Assembly: GCA_963778945.1 (NCBI GenBank)
Contig: CAVZWL010000012.1
Span: forward strand, 28,898 to 92,897
DNA length: 64,000 bases
Origin: Fen-1254 sp963778945
GTDB taxonomy: Bacteria; Bacteroidota; Ignavibacteria; UBA10030
Reading direction: 5' to 3'
In this document: positions 12,295 through 21,969 of the stretch, in pieces
How the letters are laid out: each line of letters starts with the position of its first letter
Numbering within the stretch: the first letter of the stretch is position 1
Position numbers and translations under genes: made by a program
Notes under the pieces: model-generated
Told to the model about the DNA's origin: nothing
Seen by the model: the letters and a program-made list of their open reading frames with translations, nothing else
Databases searched by the model: none

Positions 12295-12326
12295 AAAAAA
12301 GCCCCGCCAATTCGCAGCGAGGCTTT
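12295..12326 (-). terminator. Rho-independent terminator of the 12353-14106 operon
   Basis: Read on the minus strand, AAAGCCTCGC pairs with GCGGGGCTTT across a nine-base loop and runs into a T-rich tract. It starts about 27 bases after the stop of the coiled-coil protein gene. The stem has one mismatch/wobble. The same hairpin has only a short A-tract on the other side, so it acts mainly for minus-strand transcripts. Confidence 0.75.
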
Positions 12327-12352
12327 GAAACCGCATTCCTGAGCGGTAAGTG

Positions 12353-13645
12353 TTATGCAATTTGATCAGGTGAAGCGGGTTTTTTCAGCGTGAGTTTTTT
12401 CCTTCGCATAAAGAGAACCAATCCGGCGAGAACTACGAGAACCACGACTGCGCCGATAGAGAGCCACAGAAACGATCCCGGTTTGACGGCAGCTCTCCAC
12501 TCCACAATTTTTTCATCGATATTTTTCTTCTGGTCGGGAGTGATTTTCTGTGCATCAACAAGAGAAACCATCCACGGGCTTAATTCAGGCGTCCAGACGT
12601 TCTCATCAAAATTTTTAAAGAACGTATAACGCGCTTCCTGGGCCTGTCCCCCCTCATTCTTGATTTGTGCTTCGATAAAAGCAATGAAGTTCTCAGAAAA
12701 TTCGTTTCCGTTCGTAAACTCTTTAATCCATATTTCTTTTTCTTTAAAAAGCGTATTGAGCGAACGCCATGTAGCGGCATCCACCTTACTCGACCATTGC
12801 TTGAGCATTGAGTCTACAAGCGCAACATCGTTCTTTTTTTGCTTGCCCGGGTACAAGCCTGCAAGCTTTGGGCCGATGCCGGTCCATTGCGTTCGGAACT
12901 GCTGCTGCTGCTTTATAATAGAGGCCATGTCGCTCTGCTTTAAAGTCGTTGCTTCTATGAATGACAGATTATCCTGCAGCGATCGTTTAATATTGGCGAA
13001 TATTCCGTGGTGTTCTACTTTGCCGAGAAGCCCCTGCCGCTCAACATCTTTCATATCCGCGACATTTTTATCGTACTGTAAGAACAGGCTGTCGACAAGA
13101 GAAAATATAAGAGCGTCGCGTTCCGCAAGTCCCGCCCGCAATTGGACAATTTGGCGGCGGAGAGAATCGATCGGTGTCATAGCGGAAAAAGCGTCGCCTG
13201 TCAGCTTCTGCACATTTTGCGAAAGCCGTTGGACATCGGCCAGTATTTTTCCATTCTGCTCGTTCAGCTTTCCGATCTGCTCGGAGAGTTCCTTGATCTT
13301 CGCTTCCAATTCCGCGATATGCGTCACCTGTGTTTCGATAATTCCAAGATCCCGCTGACGTACAAGCAGTCTCCCATGCAAATCAGAGATCGTGGTCAGG
13401 TAATTGTCCGGATACAGGGAATTATCCAATAATTCTTTGTGCTCTTTGAATTCCTTCTCGGTAGCGTCAAGAATGTTGCTGATCTCTGCACACTCCTGAG
13501 CTGTGGTTGCAGTCTCAATCGATTTTGTGATAGATTTGACCGTATTCTGAAATTTCTCAACTGTTGCATAATCGGATTTCTGCTGGGCGCTCAGCGGCAG
13601 AATGGCAAGGAAACTAACGATCATCGAAGCGATAACGGTTTTCAT
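12353..13645 (-). CDS. Exported coiled-coil protein with C-terminal membrane anchor
   Basis: The 430-residue product begins with a signal peptide (MKTVIASMIVSFLAILPLSA). Residues about 90-170 form a coiled coil with heptad character (ELEAKIKELSEQIGKLNEQ). A helical domain follows, and a single hydrophobic helix near residues 393-413 is followed by a basic tail (MRRKK), so the bulk should be periplasmic with a short cytoplasmic end. I do not recognise the family. The start overlaps the stop of the upstream lipoprotein gene (ATGA, 13645-13642), so the two are probably one translation-coupled operon and may act together in the envelope. A terminator follows. Function is unknown. Confidence 0.8.
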   Translation of the reverse strand: MKTVIASMIVSFLAILPLSAQQKSDYATVEKFQNTVKSITKSIETATTAQECAEISNILDATEKEFKEHKELLDNSLYPDNYLTTISDLHGRLLVRQRDLGIIETQVTHIAELEAKIKELSEQIGKLNEQNGKILADVQRLSQNVQKLTGDAFSAMTPIDSLRRQIVQLRAGLAERDALIFSLVDSLFLQYDKNVADMKDVERQGLLGKVEHHGIFANIKRSLQDNLSFIEATTLKQSDMASIIKQQQQFRTQWTGIGPKLAGLYPGKQKKNDVALVDSMLKQWSSKVDAATWRSLNTLFKEKEIWIKEFTNGNEFSENFIAFIEAQIKNEGGQAQEARYTFFKNFDENVWTPELSPWMVSLVDAQKITPDQKKNIDEKIVEWRAAVKPGSFLWLSIGAVVVLVVLAGLVLFMRRKKLTLKKPASPDQIA

Positions 13646-14106
13646 TTTTTTGCTCCTTCGTGTATGCCTTCTTTGTTCAACAGCAGCGCTGGATCATTTC
13701 CATTCTCATTGACTAATTGTATATACGGCGCTCGTTGGTTAAAAGCGGGCGATTCAAGTCCCTGTTCTTTTATCGGAATGACCTTCTTCAATTGAAGGCT
13801 TCCTTCAGCATCTTCAAAAACATACACATTTTTAAATTTTGGCGCTGTGATGTAATAATATCCCTCTACATCCCGGATAACCCGCAGTAATGTTTTGATG
13901 GCGCTTGAGTCTTTAAACTCTGCAAAAGAAAGAGCTTTCACGTTTACGGAGAAACAGTGGCGGGCGTCTTGAATGACTTCCTTATCGCTCACTTTGAGTG
14001 CAGATTCTACAGGCCAGGAAAAATCACCCGGCTTGAGGGTCAGAGTATTGCATCCTGCTAAAAGGACAGCAAACAGTGAAAGAATCGCTCGAAAAACGTT
14101 TTTCAT
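13642..14106 (-). CDS. Small lipoprotein of unknown function
   Basis: The frame can open further upstream at 14190, but the ATG at 14106 is preceded by GGAGGTT and gives a proper lipoprotein signal: MKNVFRAILSLFAVLLAGC, with the lipobox LAGC at residues 16-19. The mature part, about 135 residues, mixes short beta strands and is not recognised. It overlaps by four bases the start of the coiled-coil membrane protein downstream, so both are probably made together. An envelope partner role is inferred only from that coupling. Confidence 0.8.
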   Translation of the reverse strand: MKNVFRAILSLFAVLLAGCNTLTLKPGDFSWPVESALKVSDKEVIQDARHCFSVNVKALSFAEFKDSSAIKTLLRVIRDVEGYYYITAPKFKNVYVFEDAEGSLQLKKVIPIKEQGLESPAFNQRAPYIQLVNENGNDPALLLNKEGIHEGAKK

Positions 14107-14263
14107 AGAACCTCCGGTTTCTGGATTGGCAAATGATTGCGGTAAATCAGATGCCGTAATGTAGAAAAGAAACGAATCTGATTCAAGCATCGATCATCGA
14201 AATCGCATTTATATTGATTTATTTTCTATGATTTTAACCGAAAAACCCATAAACCTCCATTTC

Positions 14264-14292
14264 TTGACACCCCTTTTAAAAATGGTTATATT
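14264..14292 (+). promoter_or_regulatory. Sigma-70-type promoter of clpC
   Basis: TTGACA at 14264-14269 and TATATT at 14287-14292 are separated by 17 bases. The clpC start lies about 80 bases downstream. The consensus match is unusually good. It resembles the general bacterial housekeeping promoter and not the TAnnTTTG type of Bacteroidia. No CIRCE-like or CtsR-like heat-shock operator was recognised in the leader. Confidence 0.7.
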
Positions 14293-14371
14293 AAAAAGAA
14301 ACTTTCACGGAGCGGTATCCGTTTAACATTAAAGTGAAAATTTTCAAATTCTATATTAGCTAAGGAACACG

Positions 14372-16889
14372 ATGGAAGGCAATTTTTCAAATAGGGTTCA
14401 AGACGTCATCCGGCTAAGCCGGGAGGAAGCTCTTCGGCTCGGCCACGATTATATAGGAACAGAACATCTGCTTCTTGGGATTATTCGCGAAGGCGAAGGC
14501 ATTGCAGTAAAAATTCTCCGAAATCTCAATGTCGATCTTTATAAGCTTAAAAAAGCCATAGAAGATACCGTTCGGACTTCAGGCGGAACATTAACTATCG
14601 GCAATATCCCATTGACAAAGCAAGCGGAAAAGGTTTTAAAAATTACATACCTCGAAGCTAAATTGTATAAATCCGATGTTATCGGAACAGAGCATCTGCT
14701 TCTTTCCCTTTTGCGGGATGACGACAATATAGCGGCTCAAATTCTGCACCAATTCAATGTCCATTACGATATTGTGCGCAATGAGCTGGATAATATCATT
14801 TCCGGAAAACCCTCCGGAGCTGCTGCCCCGCAGCAGACCGCCCATTCGCAGCAGGAAAAGAAGCAGGACCGGTCGAAGACTCCTGTGCTCGATAATTTCG
14901 GACGCGATCTGACTAAACTTGCGATGGAAGATAAACTCGATCCTATCGTCGGACGTGAAAAAGAAATCGAGCGGGTTGCACAGGTACTCAGCCGGAGAAA
15001 GAAAAACAACCCTGTTCTCATCGGTGAACCTGGAGTGGGGAAATCCGCCATTGCAGAGGGACTTGCCATCAGGATAGTACAAAAGAAAGTCTCGCGCGTG
15101 CTCCATGAGAAACGCGTTGTTACGCTCGACCTGGCGGCGCTTGTTGCCGGAACGAAATACCGCGGCCAATTCGAAGAACGCATGAAAGCCGTTATGAACG
15201 AACTGGAAAAAGCAAAAGACGTTATTTTGTTCATCGATGAACTCCATACGATCGTCGGCGCCGGCGGGGCAAGCGGCTCCCTCGATGCTTCGAATATGTT
15301 CAAACCTGCGCTTGCGCGGGGAGACCTGCAATGCATCGGTGCAACGACGCTGGATGAATACCGCCAGTATATTGAAAAAGACGGAGCACTCGACCGGCGG
15401 TTTCAGAAGATCATGGTCGATGCCACTTCGGTCGATGAAACGATAAAAATTCTGCAGAACATAAAATCGAAATACGAAGAGCATCACAGCGTTCTCTATG
15501 ACGATGAAGCGCTCGATGCGGCAGTACGGCTGAGCGATCGTTATATCACGGACCGGTTTCTGCCGGACAAAGCAATCGACGTTATGGATGAAGCCGGTTC
15601 GCGCGTTCACCTGGCGAATATCAAAGTACCGAAAGAAGTACTGCAGCTTGAGGAAGAGATAGAAAAAATACGCCAATCGAAAAATCAAGTCGTCAAGAAT
15701 CAGAATTTTGAAGAAGCTGCGCGTTTGAGAGACCTGGAGAAGAAGCTCCTCAGCGATCTGGAGGCTGCAAAACGCGAATGGGACCTCAAGGAGGCGCATA
15801 CTATTTACGATGTAACGGAAGACGATTGCGCAGCGGTCGTTTCTATGATGACGAATATTCCTGTGCAAAAGGTCGCCCAGAGCGAATCGGAGAAATTGCT
15901 CAAGATGGAAGAAGTCCTAAGAACGGTCATTATCGGACAGGATGAGGCGATTTCGAAATTAACCAAAGCAATACGCCGCGCCCGTGCCGGATTGAAAGAT
16001 CCAAAACGCCCTATCGGTTCTTTTATTTTTCTCGGCCCCACAGGCGTTGGAAAAACGGAAATGGCAAAAGCTCTGGCACGGTACCTTTTCGATTCCGAAG
16101 ATGCACTTGTACCGGATCGATATGAGCGAGTACATGGAAAAATTCTCTGTGTCCCGTCTTGTCGGCGCGCCTCCGGGCTACGTGGGATATGAAGAAGGAG
16201 GACAGTTGACGGAAAAAGTCCGGCGGAAACCGTATTCCGTCGTTCTCCTGGACGAAATCGAAAAAGCGCATCCCGATGTTTTCAATATTCTGCTTCAGGT
16301 GCTGGATGACGGACTTCTGACCGACAGCAACGGACGCCGTGTAGACTTTAAAAATACCATTTTGATTATGACATCGAATGTCGGTTCGAGAGATATAAAA
16401 GCCGGCGGCGGATTGGGATTCGGGATGGACACGCATGGCGATAAATACAAATCCATGAAGTCCGGCATAGAAGATGCATTGAAGCGTGTCTTCAATCCTG
16501 AATTTCTCAATCGTGTGGACGATACGCTTATTTTCCATCAGCTCGAGCGGGATCATATTATTCAGATTATTGAGATCACGGCGAAAGAACTTTTCAAACG
16601 AATGAATTCCATGGGCATTTCGATCGAACTCACGCGCGATGTAAAAGAATTCCTTGCAGATAAAGGATTCGATCCGTCCTTCGGAGCTCGTCCTCTGCGC
16701 CGTGCGGTTATGAAGTACGTCGAAGATCCGCTCGCTGAGGAAATCCTCAAAGGAACATTCATGAGCGGTTCCGTTGTCGTCGCACATCTCAATAAGGAAA
16801 AGGAAGAAGTTTACTTTGTCAACGCCTTACAGGAACAACACGACGAACCGCTGAATGAACCGACCGGCGAAGTCAATGGCGTGAATTAA
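14372..16889 (+). CDS. clpC: ATP-dependent Clp protease ATP-binding subunit ClpC, one frameshift
   Basis: ClpC unfolds proteins and feeds them to the ClpP protease. From ATG 14372 (AAGGA five bases upstream) come two Clp_N repeats (residues about 1-150), the first AAA+ domain with GEPGVGKS and FIDELHT, a UVR segment (NQNFEEAARLRDLEKKL) that marks ClpC rather than ClpB, and the second AAA+ domain with GPTGVGKT. An extra base near 16112 breaks the frame inside the second domain. Removing it restores ALVRIDMSEYMEKFSVSRL. The repaired length is about 838 residues, normal for ClpC. Promoter upstream and terminator downstream make it monocistronic. The shift is very likely an assembly error. Confidence 0.95.
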
Positions 16890-16911
16890 AAAACCATCTT
16901 TATCGCTCAAG

Positions 16912-16948
16912 AATCCCTCATGAAAGAAAATTGATGAGGGATTTTTTT
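16912..16948 (+). terminator. Rho-independent terminator after clpC
   Basis: AATCCCTCAT pairs perfectly with ATGAGGGATT across a short A-rich loop and is followed by a run of seven Ts. It begins 23 bases after the clpC stop and separates it from rluE. Confidence 0.9.
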
Positions 16949-16995
16949 ATTTTCATGAAGCATCTCACGTCTCTCTGCAAAACCGGCGGAGCGCC

Positions 16996-17598
16996 ATGTC
17001 TCAGACTTCAGCAAAAACATTTATCCTGTTCTATAAGCCATTCGGGGTACTCTCACAGTTCACGAATCAAGCAGGATACCGGTCATTGAGGGAATTCGGC
17101 CCTTTTCCTCTGGATGTTTATCCGGTCGGAAGGCTCGACGCTGACAGTGAGGGTTTGCTGCTGCTTACAAACGACAATCGTATAAAACACCGGCTCCTGG
17201 ATCCTTCATTTGAACACCCTAGAACATATTGGGTCCAAATCGAAGGAATTCCGACAGAAGAAGCGCTGCAAAGACTGCGAAACGGAGTCGATATCGAGAA
17301 CAGCCGGACAAAGCCGGCTGAGGCAAAAATTCTCATACCGCCTCCTGTTGTTCCGCCTCGACTGAAACCTATCCGCTTTCGAAAAAATATACCCACGGCA
17401 TGGATTGAATTGACACTTCGTGAAGGACGGAACAGGCAGGTACGCAAGATGACTGCAGCGGTCGGTTTCCCAACATTACGTCTTCTTCGAGTCGCTATCA
17501 GTTTCCTAAAAATCGACGGTCTCAAGCCGGGTGAATTCCGTATGTTAACGCCGGATGAGATAAATAAATTGACGGATATTGTGATTCGTCATGTTTAA
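16996..17598 (+). CDS. rluE: 23S rRNA pseudouridine synthase, RluE-like
   Basis: The 200-residue protein belongs to the RsuA/RluB/E/F family of pseudouridine synthases. It shows the catalytic segment GRLDADSEGLLLLTND, with the active aspartate in RLDADSEG, the strand LFYKPFGVLSQF, and the REGRNRQVRKM motif with the TAAVGFPTLRLLR ending. It lacks the N-terminal S4 domain, as RluE does. RluE modifies the residue equivalent to U2457 of 23S rRNA in E. coli; the exact target here is inferred. GGAG lies upstream of the ATG. It is separated from clpC by a terminator. Confidence 0.9.
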   Translation: MSQTSAKTFILFYKPFGVLSQFTNQAGYRSLREFGPFPLDVYPVGRLDADSEGLLLLTNDNRIKHRLLDPSFEHPRTYWVQIEGIPTEEALQRLRNGVDIENSRTKPAEAKILIPPPVVPPRLKPIRFRKNIPTAWIELTLREGRNRQVRKMTAAVGFPTLRLLRVAISFLKIDGLKPGEFRMLTPDEINKLTDIVIRHV

Positions 17599-17679
17599 TG
17601 CGTCGTTTATTTTATCCGCTCTCTTCGTTTATTGATCTCATGAATTTCTCTTGACAATTTTCGGCAAAGGGTTGACTGC

Positions 17680-17725
17680 TTCCTGAACTCAGAACTAAGC
17701 ACGACGCACTACGAACATTATATTT
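17680..17725. repeat. Degenerate heptanucleotide repeat, short run
   Basis: The gap between rluE and the DUF362-type gene holds a short run built on GAACTNA/GCACTAC-like heptamers. The same motif family recurs in many other gaps of the window. No gene or clear hairpin is visible in the rest of the 180-bp gap. Confidence 0.5.
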
Positions 17726-17779
17726 GTTATCAATCATTCACCTTTTACTCTTTACCATTTATCATTTTATTCTCATCTC

Positions 17780-19375
17780 TTACCGCAGCAGCACCATAGC
17801 TTTAGATATAGTCGACCCTTGAAAAGTCATTCTGTAAAAATAAGTGCCGGATGAGACATTACGGGAGTTCCAAACCGCCACATGATCGCCTGCATACAAA
17901 TGATCGTTTACAAGAATTGCAATGCGGCTGCCCTTTATATCAAAAATCTCGACGAGAACATGCCCGGCCGCCGGAATATGGAACTGGATGGATGTGGAAG
18001 GATTGAACGGATTGGGAAAATTCTGTTGAAGCGCGAAAACATCCGGCCGGTTCAGGCTCGGCTTCGGCTTAGAAACCGCCGTTGAATCGTAAGTGTACGG
18101 TTGATTCACCATATGGTACTGATCTTCTCCGGCCTCCTGAAGATACGGCGTCCGTATCGGTGTTCGAGGAAAATCACTGAGAACGCTCCGAGTAGCCGTT
18201 CCGTCGATTTTCCATTCGTAGACCGGAATATCAGCGGGATTTAAATATTTGGACAAATTGCGTTCTTTTGCCAAATGGAAAAGCCCGAAATTCCCGGGTT
18301 CGTGCCCTGCAAGGTATGTCCCTATGATATCCACATGAAATGAATTTTTTCCGAACATTATAATATTGGTAAGGATATCGTCCCCGTAGCCGTTCACAGG
18401 CCCGGAGACAAACGGCCCTTCACGTCCGAACACTCCCTCCACGATATTGATAAGAGGCTTGAGCGCGGCGTTGTTATCCAGACAGCGCGAAGCCCATGTT
18501 TCCATCCAGATACCGCCGCTTCCGTCTCCCGGAATATCCCAGCGCGGAATACCTGCGTCTCTATGGCGGATATAATTGTCTTTGATTGCAGCAAAAGCGT
18601 CAGGGACTATCTCCTGAGGATCAACACCGGTCATTATCGTGTTCCATGCTGTACAATGGGCAACGTAGGGGCGCGCGATTGTTCCCTGGAGGTTCTTGGC
18701 GCACAGAGTCATACCCATTAAATGGGACTTAAATTTCGAAATATTAATGAGGCATGAATTTTCTGAATTGACCGGCCAGAGGTAGGGAATCCTTTTAAAC
18801 CATATTCCATCCGTCACATCAACTCATTGAACGTCCGTGCTGCTGATCGCTCCGATGCCTGCATAGAGATTTTTCAGATTGATATTGGTCCGGGCCGCCA
18901 GTTCTCCATAAAGCTCTCCGTCAACTGAATCGGGTCCGTTATAATTGGCTTCCCGAATGAAAATATTGCTCGACGGTATTGAAAGCTCGTTGAGCCGTCC
19001 GATCATTCCTTCGACAAAATTCGGATCCGTATATATGCCCATAGTTTCTTCGATAGGAGTTTGATCCCACGACCACCATGTTATATTCGGCTTAATAACC
19101 ACATTTGTGGCGGCGGGCAATCCGGAACCCCCTTCGGTTGCTGCATGAAACAGTGTAGTGCTCAATTGCTGTCCAACTTCCTTTATTGCAGATGCGTCTG
19201 TCTTTGAATCGACATTGGTGCGAAGGATAAAGACAGCATCGGGATTATTTTCGATAAACTCATTGAGCGCAAAATATGGAGTGGAAAGGCTCGATTGCAA
19301 AATACCCCGCAAATCAAGCATCAGAGCACCGCTCATCATGGAAAGTTTGCCGAGAAATTCACGACGACTATGCAT
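17780..19375 (-). CDS. DUF362-type secreted protein with T9SS sorting domain, interrupted by an in-frame TGA
   Basis: Two frames in the same register are separated by a single TGA at 18826-18824. The first part (19375-18824) begins with MHSRREFLGKLSMMSGALML, a twin-arginine-like signal, and contains VVIKPNITWW. The second has INISKFKSHLMGMTLCAKN, typical of DUF362 proteins (conserved Lys/His segment). The last 85 residues are a type IX secretion sorting domain (NFPNPFNPSTSIQFHIP, then GTYFYRM). Without the TGA the protein would be about 531 residues. Homology continues straight across the stop (DVQ, stop, VDVTDGIW), so a tryptophan TGG read as TGA, a genuine nonsense mutation or recoding are possible. 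A twin-arginine-like leader with a T9SS tail is itself unusual. It stands alone, with a 410-bp gap to its divergent neighbour. Confidence 0.75.
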
Positions 19376-19786
19376 ACAGAGACCAAATCATGAATGGACT
19401 ATTTTTTTGGTAAATTCCGTCGAGGAATTGCTTCACGATGACGCAAACAATCATACCTGATTTGAAGCAATTCTCCTTTCATCGGCCTACAAGCTTTGTG
19501 TAATTCAATTCGTTAAGTGAATGAGTCAATAAAACGATTTTTTATCGGCTAATCAAGGAGAAGTGAAAAACAGTGAATGGTAAATGGATAAAAGTCCGCA
19601 TTATGGCATATGCTGAGTTCAATCGGTGCCGCCGGGCGGAGGGCGCTGCAATTTTACGTTCTTTGGCTGCTGGGCTTACGAATCGTTTTGTTCGTTCGTT
19701 ACTTCTGAATCCTTACTTCTGTCTTCTTTTTCCATTCCCCATTTTTGCATCTCTGCCGAAGGCTCTTTACATTGCAACACACGTCA
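19376..19786. other. Intergenic region with a 10-bp inverted repeat
   Basis: This 411-bp gap lies between divergent genes. GAATTGCTTC near 19425-19440 and GAAGCAATTC near 19460-19475 form a perfect 10-bp inverted repeat with a loop of about 30 bases. That could be a regulator site or a transcript hairpin. Open frames in the right half have no recognisable product. I see no RNA gene. Confidence 0.4.
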
Positions 19787-20698
19787 ATGATAACTACGGT
19801 TTTACATATTCCGGTACCGCAAAAATTTAATTTCCAGCGCACCGTATTCAGTCACGGCTGGTGTGCGCTCCCGCCGTTTTCTACGAGCGAAGACCGGACG
19901 GTTTTAACCCGCATCGTACGGCTGATAGACAGAACGATTGTGAAAATCGACATCCGATCGCAGAATCGAGTCGAATTAACAGTGGAAGCACATGCGGCAA
20001 AGAGCTTGAGCAAAGCTCAGAAAGCGGATCTGAAGACACAAATTGCTTCTTGCATGCGCTTGAATGAAGATTTCGTCGAATTTTATAGATTTATCAAACC
20101 ATCACCGCAATACCGATGGATTTTGAAAGCCGGCGCCGGCAGGCTGCTCCGCGCACCGACACTTTTCGAAGATATCGTTAAGATGATCTGCACGACAAAT
20201 TGCAGCTGGGCGCTGACGGAAATTATGACCGGTAATTTAACGAAAATTTTCGGCCAGGAATTTGACGGGACTGCTTATACTTTTCCGGAACCCGAGACAA
20301 TAGCCGGAAGCACGGAATCTTTCTTGCGAAAACATATCCGCGCCGGATACCGCTCTCCGTATATTCTGGAATTCGCAGAACGCGCAGCGGACAAAACGCT
20401 CGATGTGGAGTCCTGGCGCCGCGAGCCGCTGCCGACCGAAGAGTTATTCAAACGCCTGCGTTCGATCAAGGGAATCGGCGAATATGCAGCGGGTAATCTT
20501 TTACGGCTCCTCGGGCATTACGACCGCCTTGGATTGGATTCATGGGTGCGCGGAAAATATTACGAACTGCACCATGCCGGAAGAAAGGTCAGCGATTCGA
20601 CAATTGAGAAGCATTACTCATCATTCGGCATGTGGCGCGGATTGGTTTTCTGGCTCGAAATGACGCAGCATTGGTTTAAAGATAAGTTTCCGTTTTGA
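19787..20698 (+). CDS. HhH-GPD DNA glycosylase (AlkA/OGG-like)
   Basis: From ATG 19787 the product has about 303 residues. The N-terminal domain is like the AlkA/OGG N-terminal fold (FQRTVFSHGWCALPPF). The C-terminal half is a helix-hairpin-helix GPD domain with LRSIKGIGEYAAGNLLRLLG, followed by the aspartate-containing strand RLGLDSWVR, the usual catalytic aspartate of the superfamily. Such enzymes excise damaged bases as the first step of base excision repair. Substrate cannot be told from sequence. The earlier in-frame start at 19745 adds a poorly conserved leader and is less likely. The gene stands alone. Confidence 0.85.
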   Translation: MITTVLHIPVPQKFNFQRTVFSHGWCALPPFSTSEDRTVLTRIVRLIDRTIVKIDIRSQNRVELTVEAHAAKSLSKAQKADLKTQIASCMRLNEDFVEFYRFIKPSPQYRWILKAGAGRLLRAPTLFEDIVKMICTTNCSWALTEIMTGNLTKIFGQEFDGTAYTFPEPETIAGSTESFLRKHIRAGYRSPYILEFAERAADKTLDVESWRREPLPTEELFKRLRSIKGIGEYAAGNLLRLLGHYDRLGLDSWVRGKYYELHHAGRKVSDSTIEKHYSSFGMWRGLVFWLEMTQHWFKDKFPF

Positions 20699-20873
20699 AA
20701 TATTGAAAGTTCTGCAGCACACAAAAGCTGGATTTGTTCTTGAGTTATTCGGTTCTTCCGTTGAATGGTTTTCGCATGACTCAAGAGGAAGGAAAAATGC
20801 TATTTTTCATAAAGCAAAACCCCTTAGACGAACCACAATAAGGAGCTTTGCTTCACTACTTGAAAAACTTATG

Positions 20874-21857
20874 TTATTGAACAATGTACGGAACACCCCA
20901 TTCCTGTGAAGTCACCGCTGCAGTCGTATCAAAAAGCGATTTATTCGATAAGGCGCTTATCGTAACGGTATATCTTCCAGGTATATCGCCAAGCCAGCTT
21001 CGCGTATAGACATGAGTGTATGTTCCATTGCCGTTCGGCGTCACACTCACCTGTGCCATTCGTTCACGGATTCTCGCCACTCTGCTGTTCGGGTGATAAA
21101 GGACAACAACGTCGCTGTCAGGCGAACTGCTGAGGACGGTTGCTTGAACAATAAATTTTCTTGAAGCATTTCGCAGCATTTGCGGAAGCCCGTGCCGCCC
21201 GAGAAGTCCCGTCTGCAGATAATATTCGTCCGGCGGACTTGTAACATCGACTGTATCGTCCCCTATAAAGAATGTCAAATCCGTAATGGCGATCGTATCG
21301 GTTCCCGATGTCGTATTGCCCTGCATGACAGAGACGAATTTCTCGACCCATCGTGTGCTGTCTTTGACGAGCTCTTTTACAAATTTCACATTCCGCGTTG
21401 TCGTCATCGTAATCGGTTTCTGAAAAATGCCGATCGTCGAATAAATCCATAATTTTCCAGTCAGTGAGTCCGTTATGGTCGCAACGATAGTCGAATCGTC
21501 AATTTGATCGTATGTTTTATCAACCGTCCTTCGTGTAAACGTTCTTCCCCATGCGAGCGGCGTATACACCGTATCATTTGAGGAAGACGCAGAAGAACTC
21601 AGAAGTAATCCGGTCATACTATTGGAAATCAGCAGCGAGCGCGATGCGCTCCCGTCATCCAGCGTCGATGCATCGCTTGTAAAAAGAGGGTCCTGCGAAA
21701 TAATATTATCCAGCGTCGCCTTGTCGATCTGTGAAACAGAACCGCTCTTCGTATTGGTATTCGTATTTGATTCTGTCGGCGATGGATTGCTGCATCCTAT
21801 GATCCAGAGAGAAATAACAAAAGCTGTCCCCAATATAAAAAATATTTTTTTATTCAT
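20874..21857 (-). CDS. Lipoprotein of unknown function, 327 residues
   Basis: The N-terminus MNKKIFFILGTAFVISLWII followed by GCSNPSPTE is a lipoprotein signal with the modified cysteine at residue 22. A low-complexity Ser/Thr/Asn linker follows (residues 23-40). The rest is mostly beta-rich, and the last 90 residues resemble an Ig-like fold (VSVTPNGNGTYTHVYT, then GRYTVTISA). I do not recognise the family. It is monocistronic. The 175 bp between it and the glycosylase gene hold nothing recognisable. Confidence 0.8.
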   Translation of the reverse strand: MNKKIFFILGTAFVISLWIIGCSNPSPTESNTNTNTKSGSVSQIDKATLDNIISQDPLFTSDASTLDDGSASRSLLISNSMTGLLLSSSASSSNDTVYTPLAWGRTFTRRTVDKTYDQIDDSTIVATITDSLTGKLWIYSTIGIFQKPITMTTTRNVKFVKELVKDSTRWVEKFVSVMQGNTTSGTDTIAITDLTFFIGDDTVDVTSPPDEYYLQTGLLGRHGLPQMLRNASRKFIVQATVLSSSPDSDVVVLYHPNSRVARIRERMAQVSVTPNGNGTYTHVYTRSWLGDIPGRYTVTISALSNKSLFDTTAAVTSQEWGVPYIVQ

Positions 21858-21915
21858 GTCGAAAACCTTGAAATAAATAACATTGTGTATTCTGCTGCTT
21901 TTCAGTATTCAATGT

Positions 21916-21944
21916 TTGACAACGCTTTTAAAAAATGGTTTAAT
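21916..21944 (+). promoter_or_regulatory. Sigma-70-like promoter reading antisense into rsmI
   Basis: TTGACA at 21916-21921 and TTTAAT at 21939-21944 are 17 bases apart. The intervening sequence (CTTTTAAAAAATGG) is nearly that of the clpC promoter spacer. It points right, into the 3' end of the oppositely oriented rsmI, and no plus-strand gene follows. It may make an antisense transcript or be a chance match. Confidence 0.35.
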
Positions 21945-21969
21945 GAAAAAGGACGGAGCAGGAATGGGT

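Noticed and set aside
14636..15868. A 410-residue open frame antisense to clpC
   Set aside because: It is the complement of the conserved AAA+ domain and lacks any family feature.
18824..18826. Selenocysteine codon in the DUF362-type gene
   Set aside because: No SECIS-like hairpin was recognised right after the TGA and the context suggests tryptophan. Kept as a finding about the stop, not as selenoprotein.
19573..19830. Small gene upstream of the glycosylase
   Set aside because: The 85-residue frame overlaps the glycosylase start and shows no domain or ribosome binding site.
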